DNA of 64,000 nucleotides from Hyposmocoma kahamanoa (Eukaryota; Arthropoda; Insecta; Lepidoptera; Cosmopterigidae): assembly GCF_003589595.1 (NCBI RefSeq), contig NW_020653900.1:4103223-4167222 (forward strand), given 5' to 3'. The notes below the pieces were generated by a model. The model searched no databases. It saw only the letters and a list, made by a program, of their open reading frames with translations, and was not told the origin of the DNA. Shown here piece by piece: positions 53,738 through 64,000 of the stretch (the stretch's first letter is position 1; every line of letters starts with the position of its first letter). The position numbers and the translations under genes are program-made.

Positions 53738-53915
53738 AGATAAGATCACATTCGTTTCTCTGATCCCAAAGTACGTAACTAAAGCACTTGTGTTATGGCA
53801 CATCGGAAACAACGACAGTACACGCAGACACGAGACAATACAGAAAAAATCGTTTTCTACATTGACTCGGCCGGGAATCGAACCGGGAACCTCAGACATG
53901 GCGACGCCATGAAAA
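53738..53915 (-). repeat. tRNA-headed SINE (GAGGTTCCCGGTTCGATTCC)
   Basis: Minus strand: B box GGTTCGATTCCCGGCC (53885-53870), then AATGTAGAAAACG, TCTGCGTGTACTGTCG and GTGCCATAACACAAGTGC. The overlapping frames on both strands are SINE readthrough. Confidence 0.7.
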
Positions 53916-54397
53916 ATGGTGTGCAATTCAATTCAATCAATTATTATAATTAATTGTCTAATAATGAGCCAATAAAAAAACTCAAGAACGTTCTTACATT
54001 TACATTCTTTCTACACGGCATACCCATAAAATAGTTATTTGTAATGCAAGGCTGCAAAGTTGTTGTTTGGCGCGAGTGCTTGTATTGAAACCTGGGCAAG
54101 TGAAGGGTACTAAGATTGGAACACAAATGGAATCCAGAGCGTAGCGAGGGTTTCAAGGCACGAGACGCAAAACAACTTTGCTGCCGAGCGAAATATACAA
54201 CTTTTCACCTCACTGTAGCGAGGAAAATGGTAGATGAAAGAAAAACCGTTCAACTATAACAAATTAGTTTTTCATCACCGCTAGACTCAGACTCGCTCAT
54301 GTTTTCTTTCTTTTCAATTTATTACAGTACAATTCAATCTAAAGTATTGAAATTGAAGTCATTAAAATGAAAGTTCCAAAAAAATTAGTTTAGTTTT

Positions 54398-54776
54398 GGG
54401 TGCGTTCTGAATTTACACCACATACGTTTTCTTCTTCTCTATACCTATTATAATTTTTGTGATTAACGAAATTATTTTAGTTCTTCGACAAATTAAAATA
54501 ATCCAACAAAACAAAATTATTCGTTGTCAATTTAATGTCAATAATAAAAAGAATAAATGATACCTACGGATTAATAATAAATAAATACTTAATGTACTTA
54601 AGACGAATCAAATATCGGAACGCGTCACTATTTTTTATAGTGAAAAGAAAAAGTTCTATCTTCGGATGCGTTCTGAATTTACATCTCATCAATTTTTATT
54701 CTTGCTTGTACTTATAATTTTGCGTGATGATTGAAATTATTTTAGTTCTTCGACAAATTATAATAATTTAATAAAT
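54398..54776. repeat. Direct duplication, two copies about 264 bp apart
   Basis: 54398-54511 and 54664-54776 share GG(G/A)TGCGTTCTGAATTTACA and GAAATTATTTTAGTTCTTCG, then ACAAATTA(A/T)AATAAT. Diverged in the middle. Confidence 0.8.
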
Positions 54777-54779
54777 TAA

Positions 54780-55378
54780 TTATAATTTAAATATAATATC
54801 GTGGTCAAATTAATATCAACCATAACAAAAATAAAATATACCAACTGATCTAAATTACTTAGATAATGTACGAGAAAATTTTTGTTTAGGTATATGCACG
54901 TTCATTCCGTTGTTAGGGCAGCTCCTTTCTTTTACTTTTTTCCATCATCTAAGTTTGGTTTCCATCGTCTAGGAACAAATCTCGTAGTTGAAATGATTAT
55001 GATTTTTTTCATCGTTTAAAAGTCCATCACAGTCCACAGTCCATCGTCAGGTTCGAATTTAAAAAACCTATTCCACGCTAGCGTACAAAAAGCGCTTTTG
55101 CGCGCAGATTTCTAATGGGAAAAAAAGCCTTTCCAAGGTAGTGAGGTGAAAAATAAATAACTTGTGACATTTGAATCTAGTAATAAGTTGTAAATGTATT
55201 TGGAAGTAATTAAAAATAATCTTGTATTTATGAATACTAAAAACACGAGTCAACTTATACTTGGGACTGTTTAGAAAATAAACAGTAAAATAATCTCAGT
55301 ACAGAGTACTAAAAAAACCACACTCAAATATTTTCCACCAATTTACATTTTTCATATATAATATAATATATGTATATC
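54780..55378. other. AT-rich, nothing recognised
   Basis: GTCCATCACAGTCCACAGTCCATCG at 55022-55046 is a short internal repeat. Confidence 0.35.
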
Positions 55379-55380
55379 TA

Positions 55381-55535
55381 ATAACGCACACACTATAGCC
55401 CCACACTAGGAAAACCCTGAGTCGCGAGTTCCAGACACATACACATGTAACACCACAAATTACAACCAAACGGAAACGCAATCAGGTCCTCAGCGTGGCA
55501 GTCCAGCATGGTAACCGTTCGGCCACAGAGGCAGT
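55381..55535 (-). repeat. SINE A5, with a head deletion
   Basis: ATAACGCACACACTATAGCC, CACATGTAACACCACAAATT, then a jump into AGGTCCTCAGCGTGGCAGTC and GTAACCGTTCGGCCAC. The B box region is deleted. Confidence 0.82.
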
Positions 55536-55815
55536 TATAAAAATACATTTTTTTATTCTATAATTCCTAGTATACAATAAAGCGACACATACTATTGTAA
55601 ACTATAATATATACGTTAAATTTATTTAACTTAATATTACATTTTTAAAGTTAAAGTTAAAGTTAAGTTTTCTTAAAGTTAAATTTATTTAAATTTATTT
55701 AGTTAAATATGTACGTTTTTCAATAAATATAGCCATATAGTCATTTGTGTACGCTGTGGACATAGTTTTTACACTTTGGTGATCCATGATCTTTCAGTAG
55801 GTAATGAATGAGTCA
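55536..55815. other. TTAAAGTTAAATTTATT-type low-complexity flank
   Basis: 55620-55710 repeats TTAAAGTTAAAGTTAAG and AAATTTATTTA. No gene. Confidence 0.6.
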
Positions 55816-55818
55816 AAA

Positions 55819-55824
55819 TTTATT
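55819..55824 (-). terminator. Polyadenylation-type AATAAA after the RpS13 copy
   Basis: GAAATAAATTT on the minus strand about 56 bases past the stop codon, probably inherited from the parent mRNA. Confidence 0.5.
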
Positions 55825-55879
55825 TCTATATGTACTGTGAAAATTTGATACTGAAGTTTAGAAAAGGTAAAGTTTAGAC

Positions 55880-56335
55880 TTAAGCCACCAGGGTTAAGGC
55901 TGTGTTAGACTCAGATTTCCAGTTTGGTGGGAGCACACTCTTTGTCTTATAATAACGAGCTAGTCTGTGAATACGAGACTCAACCAGGATAAGGCAGAAT
56001 TTGCTGACCTTGTCCTTCCTGTTGAATTCCAAATGCTTTCTCATGGCTACGGCCTTCTTGATCAGGTAGTACAAATCCTCGGGTAGATCACGGGCCAGTC
56101 CCATAGTCTTCATGATACGAAGGATCTTTTTGCCAGTGACAAATCTGACTTGGGCCACAACATGTGAGTCCCTCAGCATGACACCAATTTGTGAGGGTGT
56201 AAGGCCCTTCTTGCCGAGTTTGAATATCTGCTCCTTTACATCATCAGCGGTCAATTTCAGCCATGTAGGAACACTGTGGCGGTACGGCAATGCTGATTGG
56301 GAAATACCCTTACCAGGTGCGTGCATACGATCCAT
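55880..56335 (-). pseudogene. RpS13: Ribosomal protein S13 (uS15) intronless retrocopy
   Basis: The parent protein is a component of the small cytosolic ribosomal subunit that binds 18S rRNA. The 151-codon frame has the full RpS13 length: it starts [20 protein letters not shown] at 56335, contains [11 protein letters not shown] and [11 protein letters not shown], and ends [13 protein letters not shown] at 55880. No intron interrupts it, whereas insect RpS13 genes normally have introns. Changes at positions I recall as invariant suggest relaxed constraint: Gly2 to Asp, PYRR to PYRH, SHG to SHV, GLAPD to GLARD, HLER to HLEF, KDKD to KDKV, SKFR to SKFC, WKYES to WKSES. An in-frame extension upstream (from 56377) is ordinary 5' leader. 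AATAAA lies 60 bases after the stop (55824-55819), but no poly(A) tail or flanking duplication is visible, so the insertion is old or truncated there. The frame is intact, so expression cannot be excluded. Confidence 0.88.
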
Positions 56336-56399
56336 AGCGGCTTTTTTGTAAAATAGCCGAACTGACAACCACAACAAGAAAAACCAAAAAGATGGTGAA

Positions 56400-56940
56400 A
56401 AAACCCGGACAATTTTTTAATACTCTATTAATAAAACTGACATTCTGGCTTAGTTAAAATCACAATCTATTATTAAATACTCCAGGAAAATTGTATATTA
56501 TTTGACTCAGAGTTAAATACCTTTGGACGTTATATTATTATGAAATGACTGTACCCTCCCGCACACAAAAAAATAACCACAGATTTGTCACAAATGTTTC
56601 TGGCGATGACTAAACTAACGTGACCGCATGTTCTTACGTCAAAACGTCGTTTTAAATGAAGTTTTAAATATCCCATGAGACAACGAAAGTGTGCGACTGA
56701 AAAATAATTAAGAAATTTGTAACGCAAAAAATTTACGAAGTGTGTATGTTGCAAATGATAATGTTTTTTCGGATCAAAATCGCATATGTGTTTTATCAAA
56801 CAAACATACGCGATGTAACTGATGGCATGTGCCTCTTTCTTTTCAGATTGTCAAAAATTACTTTTCGAATTAGTCACTTTCTTATTGGGGCGGTATACAA
56901 ATAAGACATAAACCTATCTCTCTCTCTCTCTCTTAGACAA
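56400..56940. other. Unassigned; repeat C trace and (TC)n
   Basis: TTTTTTCGGATCAAAATCGC and CAAACAAACATACGCGATGT (56762-56818) recall repeat C. A (CT)9 run is at 56913-56932. Confidence 0.45.
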
Positions 56941-56945
56941 TTCAT

Positions 56946-57150
56946 CATCACCATCAATCCATTTATACGTTTAGGCGGTGAAGGAAAATATCGTGAAACC
57001 TGCACGTCAGAGAAGGTTAATAACACTCGGAGAACGTGTATAGTTCCCAACCCTCATTGGGCCAGCAGCTACAACTACGGCCAAAACCCTCGTTTGAAAG
57101 AAGACTCGTACCCACCAGTGGGACCTATAAATGGATTGATAATGATCAGA
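56946..57150 (+). repeat. SINE of the GGTGAAGGAAAATATCGTG type, head missing
   Basis: GGCGGTGAAGGAAAATATCG, AAACCTGCACG, GTTCCCAACCC and CCACCAGTGGGACCTATA appear in the same order as the SINE at 59112-59412. Confidence 0.6.
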
Positions 57151-57349
57151 CCATAGTGGTGTGAAATAAAAACTTAGCAAAATGGCGGAGAATTTTACAG
57201 TGTCAATGATATTACACTATCAGGCGCCATATTAAAACGAATTTACATGTATGTACATCAGTCATCAAGGCTGCCCTCGGCATTAAATTTATAAATAGTA
57301 AACATAACATAATAAATTGCAGTATAGATATTAATATTATACCCTGACA

Positions 57350-58018
57350 CAGTGGCGGATTTGCAGTCTTGGCCGCCCTAAGCCCCAGGCCATGTAGTCA
57401 GTACCAGCCGCCCCTTTCTCAGTACTTATCATAATATGGTAGACTACATAATGAATTTACTTTATTGCCAACTTTTATCGAAATCGATTCAGAAATTTAC
57501 TATTTCATATTTTTTTTAAATTTCAATATTTTTCTAGAACATTGGTTTGATATAATATCTGTTTGTTTGCGGGGCGCCCAACCGGCATGATTTTTTTCCG
57601 ACATCTTCAACATTTATCGTCATAATTCAGCTAACTTACACAAAACCTAAATAAATTATACGCTTAAATCTTCCTCATGAATCACTCTGTCTATTGGTCG
57701 AAACCGCATGCAAATCCGTTCAGTAGTTTTTGAGTTTATCGCGATCAAACAGACAGACGCAGTAGTGATTATACATTGCATTATAGATATGTAACATATC
57801 TACTTTATACATATATTGTATACGATGTTTAAACGATCTATATGTTATACGATGAGGTGCAGTGCGGCCCGCCATAATGTGCGTGAGCCTTTAGAATATT
57901 TAGGAACTTTGAGTCATTTCTTGTCATCGTCAGTGAATTTTTTGTCACGATTGGCGGCCCCTGAAATCTGGCCGCCCTAGGCCAGGGCCTACTGAGCCTT
58001 AGGGAAAATCCGCTATTG
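57350..58018. mobile_element. 669-bp hAT-like MITE
   Basis: Left CAGTGGCGGATTTGCAG then TTGGCCGCCCTAAGCCCCAG. Right inverted CAATAGCGGATTTTCCC with CTGGCCGCCCTAGGCCAGGG. CA(G/A)T(G/A)GCGGATTT ends fit hAT elements. The 8-bp flanks CCCTGACA and ACCAGATA agree at five positions, consistent with an old duplication. A common arthropod repeat text (CAAATCCGTTCAGTAGTTTT) lies in the middle. Confidence 0.6.
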
Positions 58019-58377
58019 ACCAGATATATGTCTACATTCAACTATTCAAAAGTGGAATAGTAGAATTTTTTAAACGACAAAGAAATAAGATCTCTCTGAA
58101 ATAGTTCCTGTATTAGTAGTCATAATAAATTTATTATATCAATAAGTTTTTCTTCTGTATCAATAATTTTTAATTCATATTTTTATCCCCCAACGTAAAA
58201 AGAAGGCATAAATTTGAACCAAGTAGAAAAATAAACTAGCTGTTCTTGATTTTCATAAAATCTCAAATTCATTTAAAGTGCAATTGTATATACTTATACA
58301 GTAAGATTCCGATTGATATTGAAAATTTGCCATTTACGAGGTTTAAAACTATTGTGAAACAAGAACTTTATACTAAA

Positions 58378-58625
58378 GGTTATTACACAGCTTTTGCGTA
58401 CTTGGATGACAAAAATCTGTGGTAGTGACCCGTTTAGCTCTTGCAGGTAGTCTCGCTCTAAGTTGTTTAAATATTGTAATGATAAATGTATACAAATGTA
58501 TACTTACAAAGAGAAACCCCTTGAGTTTCTTGCTTATTCTTCTCAGGGAAATCTGCCTTACGAATGAGCAGTAGAGGTTATTCGGTATGACGTATTTCAA
58601 GTGTAATTTGCTTTATAAATATTAA
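58378..58625 (+). repeat. Non-LTR retroelement 3' untranslated region, copy R2
   Basis: TACTTGGATGACAAAAATC, CCCGTTTAGCTCTTGCAGG, TTCTTCTCAGGGAAATCTGC, TTTCAAGTGTAATTTG, in the same order as R1 at 8815. Confidence 0.68.
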
Positions 58626-58689
58626 AGCGTAAAAATGTAAAGTACCTAAAGAAGTTAGCCTAAAAGTACATAAAACAGCCAGACCAAAA

Positions 58690-58792
58690 CCAATTTAGAA
58701 ACCTTCGTTTCCCACATTGGTTCAATCGGGAATAGGACCCGAGATATTCCCATCCAACTCCCATTAGTAAACTACACTAGGCTACCAAAGTC
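58690..58792 (-). repeat. Possible SINE head
   Basis: Minus strand TAGCCTAGTGTAGT and GGGTCCTATTCCCGATTG are tRNA-like by spacing only. AAACCAATTTAGAA text recurs at 62666. Confidence 0.3.
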
Positions 58793-58805
58793 ATGCATAT
58801 TTTTT

Positions 58806-59000
58806 TTATCGACTTCAAAAAAAGAGGAGGTTCTCACGCCTATTTTTTGTCTTTATATGTTACGCGATTATTCCCGGTATTTGGAAACCGATTTTGATGG
58901 TTCTTTTTTGTTAGAAAAAGGTTAATTTAAGGTAAATTTGAAATGAATATTCCATCTTTAAGGGTGGCAAACTTGGGGAGGAATCCAGTGTCTCGCACTT
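58806..59000 (+). repeat. MITE D, copy D7, truncated
   Basis: TTATCGACTTCAAAAAAAGA, GAGGTTCTCACGCC, then TTTAAGGGTGGCAAACTTGG; right part missing. Confidence 0.75.
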
Positions 59001-59111
59001 CTAACTTTTTAATTTCAATTTATTCATTATATCAATGTATACATATACAAAGTATAAGTAAAATTTTAAATCGTTTTCTTTTTTTTTAATAAAAATTGTA
59101 AAGTTTACTTT

Positions 59112-59412
59112 CAAGACAGCTGGGGTAACCTAACGGTTGAACCCACCGCCTCTCAAGCAAAAGCGTCATGGATTTGAATCCCGGCTTGCACCTCTGACTT
59201 TTTTATGAGCGAAATTTAATTTGATATTCACCATGGGCTTTTCGGTGAAGAATAACTTCCTGAAGAAACCTGCACACATCTGCAAAGCAATTTTTGATGT
59301 GTGTGAAGTTCCCAATCCGCATTAGGAACTACATGGGAACTAAAATCCAAGCCCTCTCATTGTGAGAGGAGGTCTGTGCCCATTAGTGGGATTATGTGTT
59401 GGCTAACTATTA
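59112..59412 (+). repeat. SINE with tRNA-like head, near complete
   Basis: Head GGGGTAACCTAACGGTTGAA, CACCGCCTCTCAAGCAAAAG and a degraded B box GGATTTGAATCCC. Body GGTGAAGAATAACTTCCTG, AAACCTGCACACATCTGC, GTTCCCAATCCGC, CCAAGCCCTCTCATTGTGAG, CCCATTAGTGGGATTATG, then (TTA)n. This is a well-known lepidopteran SINE type from recollection. Confidence 0.8.
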
Positions 59413-59414
59413 TT

Positions 59415-60060
59415 ATTATATTATTATTTTCTTTTCATACATTTTTTTGTGAGATATTAAATATGCAATTAACAACGCGAGTCAGAAACACAGTATTAAC
59501 ATTACACGAAGAAAAAAGTAGTATTTTTTTTAAACATTTTCAATTCCAAACAAACATTACTACGAAGTATCATAAAACGATTTGACGACTGAACTCCCAG
59601 TAAATAAATACGGGAACAGACACTTTTTAATGGCATTCCAAATGACAGAGCGGTTTTTATACTTTTCCAGAGGCCATTGCGGTTTTTATGGACAGCTTTA
59701 AAAGCTTCGCGAGATTGGGACAGGCTTTTAAAAAGTGTTTCAACGGTTAAACAGGTGGTTGTAATATTTAGTAAAAATGCGTTTACGGCGCATGTTATAA
59801 ACATTGGGACCATTTTCAGAAATAATATACCAAAATCATATTAATAAAACAACGTGATATTAAATCAATAAATATTCATATCGTAACTCACTTTGAATGC
59901 CTAATTTATGAATGCCTAATATTTACATTTCAAGTTACTCTAAATAACAGCAAAAAACGAGTTACGCGTTTATTCTGTGAATAAAAATTGAAATTTTTTA
60001 GGTTTAAATTAACCTTTATTGCTCAAGAATTTAGGATTTTATCTACGTAGTAATGTACCT
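59415..60060. other. No gene recognised
   Basis: AT-rich; the 103-codon minus frame at 59502-59813 is unrecognised. Confidence 0.35.
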
Positions 60061-60065
60061 TTCTC

Positions 60066-60357
60066 AGTAGAAGAAGAGCTCCTAACGAAAGAGTTCGTCC
60101 AAGGAAGCACTGACACCTTACCTACATCTGCCGTCAAACAGTAATATGAGCATATGTTTCAGTTCAGAAGGGTAGTGAAATTACAGGCACGTGGAACTTG
60201 TCAACTTATGTCTCAGAGTGACAGGCGAAGGGTCAGTGTCCCCAAGATCTTTGCGATTTAGAGCCCCGAGGGGCGCTGCAACTGCTATGGAGAGGCGTGT
60301 CGCCTAACACCAAGCACACGATTTGTTCATCCCGTCACTTGATATTATAAAAAAAAT
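60066..60357 (-). repeat. Repeat B, copy B16, near complete
   Basis: GAGCTCCTAACGAAAGAGTTC to CACTTGATATTATAAAAAAA. Confidence 0.9.
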
Positions 60358-60363
60358 ACATCT

Positions 60364-60471
60364 ACTCTCACGAGAGAAATAAACGTAGGCCATACAAATA
60401 TTTCTCCCGAATCGAACCCGGGACCTCTGAATGGCAGTCCAGCATGGTAACAGTTCCGCCACGGAGGCAGT
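60364..60471 (-). repeat. SINE A6, head half, joined to B16
   Basis: CTCACGAGAGAAATAAACGT, ATATTTCTCCCGAATCGAACC, GGTAACAGTTCCGCCACGG. The tail is missing and the break is exactly at the A-rich end of B16, as if B16 inserted into or replaced part of it. Confidence 0.82.
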
Positions 60472-60474
60472 GGC

Positions 60475-61365
60475 AGTTGAATGTAGCCCGCCATAGCTAG
60501 CCACTGACAAGTCTCTACTCTAAACTTTTAGCAGAATACCAATAGTACAAAATCCTGTCATTCTAACGACACGTAACTGAGATGATTTAAAATTAGCGAC
60601 TTGAGGCCCAAGTTCACGTGATTGACTGGCTTTTAAAAGAACACAGGTATTTGTAATTCTATGAAAAGCAACATTAATCTTTTTTTTCTGTTTCTTGAAA
60701 CAAGTCGCTTAGAGAGTCACGGTTATAAATATTTTGAGTAGGCTGGCGCCATCATCACTGTATACTTGACGAGGCTGTCTGTCGTGTAGCCTTGAGTTAC
60801 AACAAAAAAAAATAATACGCCGTATTATGACGCTGAATCTGAAAACAAAACCACCTGCATGTGTACTACGTATATTCTCAATTTTGCGACGAATAACGAG
60901 CTAATTTTATACTTGAGAGTCACGAACCCAAAATCCTGGTTTAAAGTTTAATAACAACAACAATTTATTAAAGATCTAACACACCCAGATGGGTAAAGTG
61001 AATTAATAAAATGCTTTTATTTCCTTCCCCTTAAATATTTTTCACTGATGGTAACGTTGCATGTACAGAACTCGTTTGGGAAGACACCAACGAATTACTC
61101 ATTACTGCCGCGAAGCGACACTGTTATGTTCCGGATTCAAGGGAGAGAGAAAAGACGACCCGAAAACTTTGATATTGGAGTTTATCTTAGTCTAGTCCAG
61201 CCATTCGTTTAGGTGGTGGTAATTAATTACCTTCAATTAAATATTATTTCTAGCAACAGCTTTCATTGTGTGATAAGTCAAGTTGTGCAACTTGTTCGAA
61301 CACAACAATAAACATGACCTACCATTTCTAAACACCGAGCGAACACTTCAATTCTATAATAAATA
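60475..61365. other. Unassigned; possible distant B relative
   Basis: ACTGCCGCGAAGCGACACTG and TATGTTCCGGATTCAAGGG at 61104-61143 recall the B family's CTGCCGCCAAGCAG and GTTCCGGTTTTGAAGGG, in reverse orientation. Confidence 0.35.
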
Positions 61366-61367
61366 GC

Positions 61368-61450
61368 GCATGAGACAACGCGAGATCACCGCCAGATATT
61401 GCGAATGTGTGCATCCGTATACGACACGTGGCGGGTGTGAATAATTATAA
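61368..61450 (-). repeat. Fold-back element F4 arm fragment
   Basis: CATGAGACAACGCGAGATC and TATTGCGAATGTGTGCATCC then CACGTGGCGG match the F2 right arm. Confidence 0.55.
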
Positions 61451-61606
61451 TTAACGCAAAAAAACTCTAGCGCTGCTGCGCTGGCCGTGCATCCCTACCC
61501 CGAGCCATTCCGCCCTCGTATCTAAGCGCGCTCGCGTGCTCACACGCAATACTTACCTCAGAGCTTTATTGTAACTGAATTATACTTGAACTTATAATAC
61601 TCCTTA

Positions 61607-61869
61607 GGGCGCATTTATCTTCACGAATTTCATCGCAGTCACGCCGCGCGGTCGCCGGGCGGAGTCCTCGTTGATGCCGCTGTCATGTCAAAATACGCTC
61701 TATTTATTTAGCTTTTGCCGACCGCGCGGTTGTATTATTCAGAGGAATTTAAATGTTGTTGCCTAGTATATAGAATTCAGATTCGCCATTAATGCACATG
61801 ACGGCGTGATAACTGGGCGATCACCGCGCGGCGGCCGCGCGATATCTTTCGCCTTGTGTAACTGGGCGC
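61607..61869. mobile_element. Candidate 263-bp MITE, TTA duplication
   Basis: TTA at 61604-61606 and 61870-61872. Left end GGGCGCATTTATC, right end inverted GCGCCCAGTTACAC: partial agreement. Interior is rich in CCGCGCGGTCGCCGGGCGG-type text, with an inverted CGCGCGGC at 61828. Confidence 0.45.
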
Positions 61870-61874
61870 TTAGG

Positions 61875-62970
61875 CGTTTCATTTTGCTTGCTGAATCCGC
61901 AGTTAGAATTGCTGTAGTAACCAGCAGAAACTTACGATAACCACCGAGTACAGGCTCTTTGCCTTAGCTCCAAGCTCAACGGTTGGTACTTGCATTATCT
62001 ATAAATAGGAACATGTAACCAAGCACATAACACAAAACCTGCCACTAGAGATAATCGATAATCTATATTCCATTCGTATTGATTAACCTAAGTACCTAAT
62101 AGTAAAAATATTTATTTTTTAATCGTACACAGCGTGCTTCCGCCTTTATTACATCTCGATACCTCCAATGAACACTACGCCATCTTTATTTTTTGGTCAT
62201 CTTCTGTTATTTTTGTAAACAGCCATATTTATTTGCCTTAGTAAGTATGGCTGCTTAATATAAATATAATCTTAATTGTGCTCCCTGAATTTTGTGAAAA
62301 AAAGAAACAAGAACAAAAAAAAACTAATTTTGTAAAAAAAAGAAACAAAAACAAAATAAAAACAGAGCAGGTCCAAAAATTAAGTTGGCTTAGTGTTCAT
62401 TGAAGGTATCGATCTATTGGACCTTATTAGCCAGCTGTGGGATGCAATAATATTAGTTGATATAGGTAGGAAGTAAGGGTCCTGAACCACTGCCCCGCGG
62501 TGACAAGCCGAACTAGCGACAAACTCGGACAGGTATCAACTTGAAGTGTACACCGCCTTGATATGCTGTTGAAACCAGTTTATCGTGAGACAACCCGCAC
62601 TTGGGTCCCACTTCACGCAGCGGACCGATATTAACTTTTGCACTACCCTTAACTAGCAAACCCAAACCAATTTAGAAGAGTTCGTTTACTAAACTCATCC
62701 GCAAATCTAAAATGTGGCTTAGGTCATTTTACGGTAATCTTATTTTGTGGTGCTGTACTTAAGTTTGAGCTACTTGTTGTCAATTAACATTAACAACGTG
62801 ACTAAGTAACTTTGAATAATAGAACATTGATCGTTCCATTAGTCAATGACAAATCGAGGAATCGAGCAGATAGATTTATTGTAGTAGTAGGTGGCGCCAC
62901 TTGTGACACCAACTATCTTTAGAAGAAGTTAGTTCATTACATTCCTCAATATTTCATTACGAGGACCGTA
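61875..62970. other. No gene recognised
   Basis: A-rich stretch at 62295-62365. No paired ends or family copies other than an AAACCAATTTAGAA trace at 62666. Confidence 0.35.
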
Positions 62971-62975
62971 CCTTT

Positions 62976-63226
62976 TCAGTAGAGCTCCTTGTGAAAGAGT
63001 TCGTCCAGGGAAGTAAGTACTGGCTACATTGCCTATTTCTGCCAGCAAGCAGTAATGTGTCCTAATGAAATTACAGGCACATGGGACTTGGCAACTTATG
63101 TCTCGGTAACGGGCGCAGTGGCAGTGCCCCTCAGATCTTAGCGATTTAAAGACCTGAGTGACACTGCAAGTGTTATGGACCACCAACTGCGCGACTTGTT
63201 CGTCCCATCACTAACTATAAAAAAAG
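62976..63226 (-). repeat. Repeat B, copy B17 (internal deletion)
   Basis: AGTAGAGCTCCTTGTGAAAG to CATCACTAACTATAAAAAAA, lacking the CGTTCCGGTTTTGAAGGGT block. Confidence 0.88.
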
Positions 63227-63229
63227 TTA

Positions 63230-64000
63230 TTTACGGTATCTGAATTTCTACCGTCCACTAACTAAAACTAAGTGACAAATGGCCAAATATCCGTTTTAAA
63301 TAGCAAAAGACAGAGCACAAAATTATCTTTTAAAAACAGTTGAAATTAGTTAACGTGTTCGACTTATCGGAACTTACCGTAACTTTGACGCGACTTTGAC
63401 ATTAAACTGATATAGTTCTTATGTCAAATTTAGCAATCTTAAAATAGTTACTCGGGCGCAACTGAAATAATATTATTTTCGAATTTATTGTCTAAATATT
63501 GATACTTGATTGGTTGAAACACCTCTAAAGTCTTTTAAAACAGGAGAGTTTTATATACAAAATAATATTCATCGGTAAAATTAAAAATAAGGTATTCAAA
63601 ATAATAACTTTCGTAACTATAGTTGTGGCTATCAGCGCAATAGTGGTGTAACCCATTTTATTTTATCTTTTTACACAATATTGCTTTAAATGATACTAAG
63701 GTACATAATTATTTTATATTTTATGCTATTTTCTTAATAATTTATAAAGAAATAATTAAATATTTTTTATACTTCAAAATATTGTAGAAAAAATAATTCA
63801 ATATCTGTTAATATTTTTCTTTGAATTAATACGTTTAATTTAGTAAAAAAATTATATTGTTTTCATTGTTTACCTACATATATTATGACATCTCGTGGTC
63901 TGTTTGATATTGGCACAACAAATTAAAAATATTATAATTTTCAGATTTTATTTATTAATTCAAAAATCGCTTTATTAAAGAAAATGAGTTATATCTAGCC
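63230..64000. other. AT-rich end of window, nothing recognised
   Basis: AAAATTAAAAATAAGGTAT and GTAACTATAGT at 63577-63624 recur at 26648-26694, so some of this is repeat, class unknown. Confidence 0.4.

Noticed and set aside
53870..53895. tRNA gene on the minus strand
   Set aside because: Only the B-box side is tRNA-like; the flank is a SINE body.

Overview
The window looks like about 64 kb of gene-poor, AT-rich insect nuclear DNA, most likely from a moth or butterfly. This rests on (i) no bacterial-style gene density, (ii) tRNA-headed SINEs and a short interspersed repeat that I recognise as typical of Lepidoptera (from knowledge of the families; no search was run), (iii) fragments of RTE-type and other non-LTR retrotransposons, and (iv) a ribosomal-protein retrocopy with insect-like sequence. 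There is one 400-base assembly gap (21067-21466).

Almost everything identifiable is mobile DNA. The best-preserved item is a Tc1-like transposon (48046-49577). It has identical terminal inverted repeats and a TA target duplication, but its transposase has a frameshift and a catalytic Glu-to-Lys change. Other protein-coding relics are an intronless RpS13 copy (55880-56335), the C-terminal dimerisation region of a hAT transposase (45725-46010), a DUF4817-type helix-turn-helix pseudogene (20582-20944), and pieces of non-LTR retrotransposons near 3.3, 7.6-8.2, 12.5, 16.2-16.5, 36.2-36.4 and 52.3 kb. The only candidates for host coding sequence are a terminal exon with a membrane segment (35520-35716) and a very weak first exon (52905-52922).

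Layout. 1-9 kb: microsatellite, fold-back elements with TTA duplications, retroelement ends, a hAT-type MITE and a small Tc1-type MITE. 9-20 kb: low-complexity repeats, repeats B, D and J, an RTE fragment and the first large M1 MITE. 20-28 kb: DUF4817 relic, gap, a SINE with a complete tRNA-like head, complete D and J MITEs, a fold-back element carrying a SINE. 28-42 kb: stacked insertions (B cut by M1 and by a 971-bp TA element; fold-back F2 cut by a hAT element), the candidate host exon, a minisatellite, a second 8-bp-TSD MITE cluster. 42-64 kb: SINEs, hAT relic, Tc1 element, palindrome, RpS13 retrocopy, a large hAT-like MITE and more SINE and B copies.

The most unusual observation is a pair of minimal insertions, each a 21-bp palindrome made of little more than the two ends of the local CATTGAC hAT-MITE family, and each flanked by its own perfect 8-bp target duplication (31828-31864 and 46515-46551). 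One lies inside the 971-bp TA element, giving a relative age order. A third, looser example is at 44322-44339.
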